Source: Acidobacteriaceae bacterium
GTDB taxonomy: Bacteria > Acidobacteriota > Terriglobia > Terriglobales > Acidobacteriaceae
DNA: 5,792 nucleotides
Direction: 5' to 3'
NCBI GenBank assembly: GCA_030040395.1
Contig: JASHTU010000321.1
Span: 1-5,792, forward strand
Made by a program: the position numbers and the translations under genes. How positions within the stretch are numbered: position 1 is the stretch's first letter; every line of letters begins with the position of its first letter. The notes beneath the pieces are model-generated. The model did no database searches. It was given only the letters and a program-made list of their open reading frames with translations, and was not told the DNA's origin. Positions 1 to 4,886 of the stretch are shown in pieces.

Positions 1-785
1 TGGGCGCGTGCCTCGACTGGTGGCGCGAAAGCTCCCGGCGTCACGCTTTGCGCCGCGCCCTGCGCGAGCAGGACGGCATCGATCCCGAGGACGTCATTAT
101 GAGCCCGGACCGCGCCCGCTCGCGCGGCCTCGCATCCACTGTCTGCTTCCCCGTCGGCAATCTTGCGCCGGAGGGCTCGGTGATCAAGAGCACCGCCATC
201 GATCCCTCCCTGATCGGCGCCGACAATGTTTACCGTCATCAAGGCCCCGCCCGCGTTTTTGTCACTGAAACCGCCGCTATCCAGGCCATAAAGAGCGGCG
301 AGATCGCGCGGGGCGACGTGGTCGTGCTGATCTGCGGCGGGCCGGCGGGAGCGGGGATGGAGGAGATTTATCAAGTGACGTCGGCGCTCAAGCAGCTTCC
401 CCACTGCAAGCACGTCGCGGTGCTCACCGACGCACGCTTCAGCGGCGTCTCGACAGGCGCCTGCATCGGCCATGTTTCACCCGAAGCCCTCGCCGGCGGA
501 GCGGTCGGCAAGGTGCGGGATGGCGACGCTATCGAAATCGTCATTGACCGGGCAACCCTCACCGGAACCGTCGACCTGGTAGGCGATGGGACGGGAGTTT
601 TTGGCGCGAAAGAGGGCGCACACCGGCTCGCTCTACGCCCCCCGCGAGAGGATCTGCGCCCCCACCCCGGCCTGCCCGACGACACCCGCCTGTGGGCCGC
701 CCTGGTGCAGGCCAGCGGGGGCGTCTGGGGCGGCTGCGTCTACGATGCCGACCGCATCATCGCCCAATTGCACAAGCCGCGCTGA
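1..785 (+). CDS. yjhG: Sugar-acid dehydratase, IlvD/Edd family, YjhG/YagF-like (probable D-xylonate dehydratase), C-terminal part
   Basis: The frame is open to the left edge (first full codon at 3), so this is the C-terminal ~260 residues of a protein whose family members run to about 650 residues. Family members are Fe-S dehydratases that remove water from aldonic acids to give 2-keto-3-deoxy acids; the YjhG/YagF branch acts on D-xylonate. Visible family marks are [11 protein letters not shown] (about fragment residues 52-62), [10 protein letters not shown] (112-121), and TDARFSG followed by [11 protein letters not shown] (142-162). The tail has [11 protein letters not shown] and a GG-W-GC-YD segment, which I recall as specific to YjhG/YagF rather than to IlvD or Edd. 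The Fe-S cysteines of the N-terminal half lie outside the window, so catalytic integrity cannot be judged. An internal TTG at 48 is not the real start because homology continues upstream (LDWWRES). It ends TGA and converges on the TPR gene. Family assignment is firm; the exact substrate is inferred. Confidence 0.88.
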   Translation, partial: GACLDWWRESSRRHALRRALREQDGIDPEDVIMSPDRARSRGLASTVCFPVGNLAPEGSVIKSTAIDPSLIGADNVYRHQGPARVFVTETAAIQAIKSGEIARGDVVVLICGGPAGAGMEEIYQVTSALKQLPHCKHVAVLTDARFSGVSTGACIGHVSPEALAGGAVGKVRDGDAIEIVIDRATLTGTVDLVGDGTGVFGAKEGAHRLALRPPREDLRPHPGLPDDTRLWAALVQASGGVWGGCVYDADRIIAQLHKPR

Positions 786-825
786 ACCGTTGCTCCGGGA
801 CCCCGGTTGCGCGCGCAGATGCGCG

Positions 826-854
826 AAGGCCTCCGCCTGGACGGCGGAGGCCTT
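826..854. terminator. Bidirectional terminator-like stem-loop between convergent genes
   Basis: AAGGCCTCCGCC at 826-837 pairs perfectly with GGCGGAGGCCTT at 843-854 around a 5-nt loop, giving a 12-bp GC-rich stem. It lies 40 bp past the dehydratase stop and 24 bp past the TPR-gene stop, and the symmetric AA/TT ends let it work on both strands. Neither side has a long U tract after the stem, so it is not a textbook intrinsic terminator. It may act with Rho or as a 3'-end stabiliser. A weaker inverted repeat (AACCG 785-789, CGGTT 804-808) lies just before it. Confidence 0.6.
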
Positions 855-878
855 AAGGTTTGCAGCCCGGTGCGAGGT

Positions 879-1748
879 TTATTTCATATTACCGTTGGCG
901 TCCATTACGATGCCGCCGGGCTGCTGCTTGTTCTTTCTTGCCTCATTCGATTTGCGGGTGCCCATGGCGTCCGTGCGCCATTTCTCGGCGTCGGCCAGAT
1001 CGGCCTTGACATCCTGGGGGTGCCCGAAATCGACATCGGCTTTGCGACGGTAGATCAGGTTCAGATAGGCCATGGCGTCGTCGTAGTTGGGCCGATCGGC
1101 GACCGCCATATTGAGATACTTAAGCCCCTCTTCGACAAGGGGCGCGTTCTGCTGGGCCACCGGATCCATGACCTTCTTCGGCACCTTGACGTTGCCTTCG
1201 CCATCGTCATTGAAACCCGCAGCTTGAAGGGCCTTGAGGAGGTTTTCATGCGCGATGTTCCAATCGATCACGCCGATGGTATAGGCGGCATCGGCGTCCT
1301 TGGGATCGACATCGAGGACCTTCATCTGCCATTGCTTGGCGTTTTGAAGATCCTGCAGCCACGAGGTCGGATTGCTGGGGCTGGCCATGCTGTAGTAGAT
1401 GCCCGCGATCTGCTTGATGCTATTCACATCGCTTGGGTTCTGGGCCAGGACCTGCTTGAAGATATCGATGGCCTGGTTGGCGGTCCTCAGGTTATCGGGA
1501 GTATCCATGCCGGGCACAACGTTCTGGGCCAGGGCGGTAGCCAGGTAGGTCTTCGCCATCGGCAAAGTGGGGTCGAGGCGGGTAGCTTCCTGGAAGTGGC
1601 CGATGGCCTCTTCGTAGTGCGCGCTTTTGTAGGCGTCGACGCCCTTGTTCAATTGGTCGCGGGCCTCAAGCTGGCGGCAACCGCTCATGGAGAACACCAT
1701 GCCTGCCAAAGCTGTCGCGAACGCCATTACACGTGCGGTTCGATTCAT
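879..1748 (-). CDS. TPR-repeat lipoprotein of the TonB/ExbBD cluster
   Basis: This 289-residue protein starts MNRTARVMAF, followed by a hydrophobic stretch and the lipobox-like MSGC with Cys24. It is therefore predicted to be a secreted lipoprotein facing the periplasm. Behind the cysteine, residues 29-62 fit the TPR consensus in register (G36, Y40, Y45, A48, F52, A55, P60). Further degenerate TPR-like units follow at about 62-107, 108-150, 150-185 and 186-265, ending in a polar K/N/Q/G-rich tail. The ATG at 1748 was chosen over an upstream extension to 1838 because it gives a clean signal peptide and has AAGGA 7 nt upstream. It is the last gene of the leftward cluster, 142 bp after the second exbD. 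TPRs are protein-binding scaffolds; a role as an assembly or partner protein of the Ton motor is inference from position only. No enzyme motif is visible. Confidence 0.85.
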   Translation of the reverse strand: MNRTARVMAFATALAGMVFSMSGCRQLEARDQLNKGVDAYKSAHYEEAIGHFQEATRLDPTLPMAKTYLATALAQNVVPGMDTPDNLRTANQAIDIFKQVLAQNPSDVNSIKQIAGIYYSMASPSNPTSWLQDLQNAKQWQMKVLDVDPKDADAAYTIGVIDWNIAHENLLKALQAAGFNDDGEGNVKVPKKVMDPVAQQNAPLVEEGLKYLNMAVADRPNYDDAMAYLNLIYRRKADVDFGHPQDVKADLADAEKWRTDAMGTRKSNEARKNKQQPGGIVMDANGNMK

Positions 1749-1755
1749 GTTCGTA

Positions 1756-1766
1756 TCCTTCTCCTT
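1756..1766 (-). promoter_or_regulatory. Shine-Dalgarno site deciding the TPR lipoprotein start
   Basis: Read on the minus strand this is AAGGAGAAGGA, two overlapping purine-rich candidates. AAGGA ends 7 nt before the ATG at 1748, while AAGGAG sits 12 nt away. This supports the short form with the lipoprotein signal peptide over the longer open frame. Confidence 0.65.
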
Positions 1767-1824
1767 CAAGCCGGCGCAACTGGCCGCGCGCCTGGAATCT
1801 CGTGCGGACGGGCCGCGGAGGTGA

Positions 1825-1844
1825 GCGGCCGGCGCCATGGCCGC
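1825..1844. repeat. GC-rich inverted repeat between second exbD and TPR gene
   Basis: GCGGCC at 1825-1830 and GGCCGC at 1839-1844 form a 6-bp stem around an 8-nt loop that itself contains the palindrome GGCGCC. No U tract follows on the minus strand, so it does not look like a terminator. It lies in the 142-bp spacer between exbD and the TPR gene and could affect mRNA processing or simply reflect high GC. No convincing promoter was seen in this spacer. Confidence 0.35.
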
Positions 1845-1890
1845 AAAATCGAGCAGTCGGCTCTCGCCAGGGAGCGCCGCCAGGCCGGAG

Positions 1891-2328
1891 CTACTGACCG
1901 GCCTGAATCTTAGGCGTCATTAAACCGATGTGATCCACGTTTGCCGACTTGCCGATGTCGATCACGTCGGCGATGGAGCCGAAGTCGACATTGTCATCGC
2001 CCTTGACGAACATGACACGCTCGGCGCGGTTGGCGTAGATCGCGGTCAGCTTGGGCAGCAGGTCGGAGTGGTTCACATCGGTGTCATTGATTTTGTACGC
2101 CGCGGTCTGGCCGGGGCGATACAGAACCTGAACCACGATGGTGCGGTCGTTCGGCTGCTGCTGCTGCTGTTTGTTTTTCGGGGGCTGGGGCACCAGAGCA
2201 TCGAGGCCGTGTGGGGTAACCGGCACGATGACCATAAAAATGATCAGAAGCACCAGCAGGATGTCGATCATCGGCGTGACATTGATGTCGGCCATGCTGC
2301 CGCCGCTGCTGCCCATTGACATTGCCAT
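1891..2328 (-). CDS. exbD: ExbD/TolR-family biopolymer transport protein (second copy)
   Basis: This 145-residue protein has the ExbD layout: a short cytoplasmic N-terminus, one TM segment (about 19-36) and a periplasmic domain. The signature INVTPMID places the essential proton-carrying aspartate at D22. With ExbB it couples the proton gradient to TonB. The C-terminal domain keeps the family's conserved segments (RVMFVKGDDNVDFGSI, then VDHIGLMTP). Unlike the first copy, its N-terminus is Met/Gly/Ser-rich rather than charged, and just past the TM there is a Pro/Lys/Gln linker (PQPPKNK then five Gln). AAGGAG 8 nt upstream of the ATG supports the start. It lies 61 bp behind the first exbD. TolR is an alternative name for the fold, but the neighbouring tonB favours ExbD. 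Confidence 0.9.
   Translation of the reverse strand: MAMSMGSSGGSMADINVTPMIDILLVLLIIFMVIVPVTPHGLDALVPQPPKNKQQQQQPNDRTIVVQVLYRPGQTAAYKINDTDVNHSDLLPKLTAIYANRAERVMFVKGDDNVDFGSIADVIDIGKSANVDHIGLMTPKIQAGQ
2155..2169 (-). repeat. (CAG)5 trinucleotide run encoding polyglutamine
   Basis: Five identical CAG codons (CTG on the + strand) encode Gln54-Gln58 in the linker of the second ExbD. The in-frame run could expand or shrink by slippage without a frameshift, changing linker length only. Confidence 0.9.
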
Positions 2329-2389
2329 GGCTTAAACTCCTTGTTTCTTTGTTGCGAAATCGTCAAGTGCACGCTGGGAAAGAGCAACG

Positions 2390-2830
<441 letters not shown>

Positions 2831-2918
2831 TGTGGAAACTCCGTGCGTCTCGAATGAGATTTTGTCGCCGGATCCGCTCCGGCTTTTCCGGGAAACAAGC
2901 TCGCGCGCGTTTCAAAGC

Positions 2919-2951
2919 GCCGGGCAGGAAGGGCAAACCCTCCGGCCCGGC
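2919..2951 (-). other. Large GC stem-loop in the exbB-exbD spacer
   Basis: GCCGGGC (2919-2925) pairs with GCCCGGC (2945-2951); inside it AGGG (2930-2933) pairs with CCCT (2938-2941) around a CAAA loop, with two more possible GG/CC pairs between. On the minus strand it lies 34 bp past the exbB stop and is followed only by GCTTTG, so it is a weak terminator at best. An attenuator or mRNA-stability element between exbB and exbD is plausible. Confidence 0.45.
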
Positions 2952-2985
2952 TCAAGATTCTCGCTCGAGCCAACAGCCGCTTCGC

Positions 2986-3729
2986 CTAGCGCTTGTGGCT
3001 CTGCTTGATGAAGTAGTCGATGAGCTCGCTCGATGAGTTGTCCATCTCGACGTCGAACGCCTCAACACGGCCGGTGAAATAGTTGAACGCCATCACTGCG
3101 GGGATGGCCACCAGCAGGCCGAACGCGGTGGTGACAAGGGCTTCCGCAATGCCGCCCGCGACCGCGCCGATGCCCGAAGTCTTTTGGGTTGCGATCTGCT
3201 GGAAGGCGTGCAGAATGCCGACCACGGTGCCGAACAGGCCGACGAAGGGCGCCGTTGCGCCGATGGTGGCCAGCACGGCGAGGCCTCTCTTCAGCTTGGC
3301 GTGGACGATGGCCTCGGCACGTTCCAGAGCGCGGCCGGAGCTTTCGATGGTTTCCGCGGTGGGCGCGCCGGCGGAGATGCGGAACTCCTGGAGGCCCGAA
3401 GTGACCACCTCGGCAAGGTGCGACTTCTTGCTGCGGTCCGCAATCTTAATGGCTTCTTCCAGCTTGCTGTCCTTCAAGGCGCCGGCAACCTTGGGCGCGA
3501 ATTCGCGCGACTGCTTGCGGGCGGCGGAGAAGTAGAGATAACGGTCGATCATCACCGCCAGGGACCAGATCGACTCGATGAACAGAACGATGGCCACGGC
3601 GCGGGCCAGCCATCCCATGTGGTTCCACAAACCCATGGGGCTGAAGCTGACCGTCTGATCTTCCTGGAAGAGCAGGGCCAAGCTGTTGACCGTATGCGAA
3701 GCGAGGTGTGCGAACTGAGCGAGAATCAC
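2986..3729 (-). CDS. exbB: ExbB/TolQ/MotA-family proton channel protein
   Basis: This 247-residue inner-membrane protein has three predicted TM segments: about 40-62, 148-172 and 189-218. A cytoplasmic domain of ~85 residues separates the first two, as in ExbB/TolQ. Family marks are the GATAPFVGLFGTVVGI segment with T168, and GIAEALVTTAFGLLVAIP with E196 and T201; by alignment from memory these correspond to E. coli ExbB T148, E176 and T181, which line the proton pathway. It assembles as a pentamer around ExbD and powers TonB. The start is GTG, strongly supported by AGGAGG 9 nt upstream; the ~38 residues before TM1 are somewhat longer than usual. It follows tonB by 142 bp and precedes exbD. 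TolQ is the alternative, but tonB next door and the absence of tolA/tolB/pal here favour ExbB. Confidence 0.93.
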   Translation of the reverse strand: MILAQFAHLASHTVNSLALLFQEDQTVSFSPMGLWNHMGWLARAVAIVLFIESIWSLAVMIDRYLYFSAARKQSREFAPKVAGALKDSKLEEAIKIADRSKKSHLAEVVTSGLQEFRISAGAPTAETIESSGRALERAEAIVHAKLKRGLAVLATIGATAPFVGLFGTVVGILHAFQQIATQKTSGIGAVAGGIAEALVTTAFGLLVAIPAVMAFNYFTGRVEAFDVEMDNSSSELIDYFIKQSHKR

Positions 3730-3730
3730 T

Positions 3731-3754
3731 GAATCGTTCCTCCTGAGGAGATTC
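3731..3754 (-). promoter_or_regulatory. exbB Shine-Dalgarno site within a possible sequestering hairpin
   Basis: The ribosome site AGGAGG (3739-3744 on the minus strand) is a perfect match, 9 nt before a GTG start. In RNA, CUCC just upstream can pair with GGAG across a UCA loop, and GAAU/AUUC flank this as a second stem with a 5-nt bulge. That fold would bury most of the ribosome site and end one base before the GUG. The site is certain; the hairpin's role is inferred. Confidence 0.6.
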
Positions 3755-3769
3755 CTTTGAATTGAGAAC

Positions 3770-3785
3770 GCCCGCTGCGGCGGGC
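3770..3785. repeat. Short GC inverted repeat in the tonB-exbB spacer
   Basis: GCCCGC (3770-3775) and GCGGGC (3780-3785) form a 6-bp stem with a TGCG loop. It lies between the terminator-like hairpin after tonB and the exbB ribosome site. No U tract follows on either strand, so it is more likely an mRNA fold than a terminator. Confidence 0.35.
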
Positions 3786-3824
3786 CGATGGGAATGCGCT
3801 TCCTGGCGGATTCGCACTCAGGTC

Positions 3825-3861
3825 AAAAGCGAGACCCTCTCGAAAGACGCGCCAGAGGGTC
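3825..3861 (-). terminator. Terminator- or attenuator-like hairpin just after tonB
   Basis: On the minus strand GACCCTCT and AGAGGGTC (3854-3861 and 3833-3840) form a perfect 8-bp stem with a 13-nt loop, starting 10 nt after the tonB stop. The stem is followed by TCGCTTTTG, a short and interrupted U tract. This may be a leaky terminator that makes TonB more abundant than the downstream motor proteins, or a 3' stabiliser. No clear promoter for exbB was seen between it and 3730, so readthrough is likely. Confidence 0.5.
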
Positions 3862-3871
3862 AGAGGTTTGA

Positions 3872-4594
3872 TTACCCGCCCAAGGTGAAGATCACATTGA
3901 CGGTGGTTTCCACTTCCACTGGCTCGTTGTTCAGCAGGTAGGGCCGATAGCGCCACTGCCTGACGGCGTCCAGAGCAGACTCCTGCAACATGGCCGGCCC
4001 GCTGACCACCTTCAGGTCCTGAATCGTTCCCTGCTTGGAGATGGTGGCCTGCAAGACCACTGTCCCCTGCACGCGAGCCGCCTTGGCGATGGGCGGATAG
4101 ATCGGCATAGTCTTCTGCAGCAACATGCCCACCGCAACGCCGGCCGATATGTTGACCTTCTTGGGAGGCGCGGCCTTCACTGTGGGCGCTTTGCCGCTGC
4201 CGAAGATGCTGCCCACCGCGCCACCGTTGCCGCCCAGACCTTCCATGCCAGCCACGCCGAAGCTCGAGGGTGGGGCTTCCTTGGACGAAACCATCTCAAT
4301 GTTCTTGGGAATCCGGGTGGGCGCCGTGAGCTGATTGTTCATCATCTCCGACTGTACGTGGACGACATGAACTTCCGGTGGAGGCGGCGGAGGCGGAGGC
4401 GGAGGCGGCGGAGGCGGCGCGAACAAAAGCGTCTGCATCAGCGCCGGGGGCAGCGCCTCGGGATAGATCAGCGGAATGAGAATGAGCAACACCAGAATCG
4501 CGCCGTTGACGGCGCCCGTGAACAGCATCCACCGGCCGCTCTTGGTCGCCTTCCTGATCTTTCCTGAGGATTCAAATGTGGAATCTTCAAACAT
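3872..4594 (-). CDS. tonB: TonB-family energy transducer with 14-proline run
   Basis: This 240-residue protein, the same length class as E. coli TonB, has a cytoplasmic N-terminus (1-21), one TM anchor (about 22-44) and then an uninterrupted run of 14 prolines (60-73). A low-complexity linker follows, Gly/Ser-rich at about 110-135. The C-terminal TonB domain spans about 150-240, shown by YPPIAKAARVQG (166-177), the beta segment VVLQATISKQGTI, the helix ALDAVRQWRYRPY (207-219) and the final strand VEVETTVNVIFTL. The domain contacts the TonB box of outer-membrane receptors and passes on force from ExbB/ExbD. The usual Glu-Pro/Lys-Pro repeats are absent; the pure proline rod replaces them. GAGG 6 nt before the ATG supports the start. 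It heads the cluster and has its own promoter candidate. No outer-membrane receptor gene is in the window, so the substrate is unknown. Confidence 0.93.
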   Translation of the reverse strand: MFEDSTFESSGKIRKATKSGRWMLFTGAVNGAILVLLILIPLIYPEALPPALMQTLLFAPPPPPPPPPPPPPPEVHVVHVQSEMMNNQLTAPTRIPKNIEMVSSKEAPPSSFGVAGMEGLGGNGGAVGSIFGSGKAPTVKAAPPKKVNISAGVAVGMLLQKTMPIYPPIAKAARVQGTVVLQATISKQGTIQDLKVVSGPAMLQESALDAVRQWRYRPYLLNNEPVEVETTVNVIFTLGG

Positions 4595-4629
4595 AGCCAG
4601 CCTCGAATCGAGAGTTTGGTTACCTCAAT

Positions 4630-4658
4630 TTAGACACCGCGGAAGCGGTGAATGTTCC
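4630..4658 (-). promoter_or_regulatory. ECF/sigma-E-like promoter of tonB with a dyad in the spacer
   Basis: On the minus strand GGAACAT (4658-4652) is followed by a 16-bp spacer and GTCTAA (4635-4630). This fits the E. coli sigma-E type consensus GGAACTT, 15-16 bp, GTCTAA, with one -35 mismatch. The predicted start would fall near 4624-4626, giving a ~30-nt leader before tonB. The spacer holds a 6-bp inverted repeat (4635-4650, CACCGC and GCGGTG around GGAA), possibly an operator or leader fold. I found no better sigma-70 promoter in the region. Function is inferred from sequence only. Confidence 0.5.
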
Positions 4659-4670
4659 CGCGCGTCAAAA

Positions 4671-4715
4671 GCCATAAGAAAAGAGCGTGTTCACCTTAAC
4701 AGAACCACCGCTCTT
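4671..4715 (-). terminator. Rho-independent-like terminator downstream of secF
   Basis: On the minus strand AAGAGCG and CGCTCTT (4715-4709 and 4687-4681) form a 7-bp stem. It extends inward by GTTC/GAAC pairing with two single-base bulges around a 9-nt loop. The stem runs straight into a U-rich tail (TTCTTAT), the best intrinsic-terminator shape in the window. It lies ~170 nt after the secF stop and 13 bp before the tonB -35 box, isolating tonB from secF transcription. Confidence 0.6.
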
Positions 4716-4886
4716 CCGCAACGACAATGCAGAAGAAGTTGCTGCGAAAGGGGTGCAAACTGTCCGCACTCACGCTGGGTGGAACCGCCCGCAACTCTTG
4801 GGATGGTTGGCTCCGAGTTGCGCCCTGCTTAGATACCCCGTTACTTCCGCTACTCAACTCGTATATGCGTAAACCGCCTTTTACCC
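4716..4886. other. Non-coding secF-tonB spacer with an 8-bp inverted repeat
   Basis: No convincing gene lies here; the open frames crossing it overlap secF or lack family features. It contains CGCAACTC (4790-4797) and GAGTTGCG (4815-4822), a perfect 8-bp inverted repeat with a 17-nt loop, next to a smaller GGGTGG/CCGCCC fold at 4777-4790. Neither has a U tract. It is most simply a structured 3' untranslated region of the secF transcript; a small RNA made from it is possible but unsupported. Confidence 0.5.

Noticed and set aside
1749..1838. N-terminal extension of the TPR gene to 1838
   Set aside because: The extension is Arg/Ala-rich without a ribosome site, and would bury the signal peptide; the ATG at 1748 has AAGGA 7 nt upstream.
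807..1913. Long plus-strand open frame of 368 codons antisense to the TPR lipoprotein gene
   Set aside because: It is a mirror of the minus-strand TPR gene in GC-rich DNA. Its translation is low-complexity Gly/Val/His/Asp-rich with no recognisable domain, whereas the minus strand gives a signal peptide, lipobox and in-register TPRs.
3184..3732. Plus-strand open frame of 182 codons over exbB
   Set aside because: It is a shadow of exbB; the minus strand has all the ExbB TM and proton-path motifs and a perfect Shine-Dalgarno site.
4376..4417. GGC/GGA-rich tract considered as a DNA repeat or assembly artefact
   Set aside because: It is in frame throughout, the proline codons are mixed, and a proline-rich segment in this position is expected of TonB.
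4668..4697. Possible sigma-70 promoter for tonB (TTAAGG, 17 bp, TATGGC on the minus strand)
   Set aside because: Each box matches only about 3 of 6 consensus bases and it lies inside the terminator hairpin; the ECF-like pair is a much better fit.
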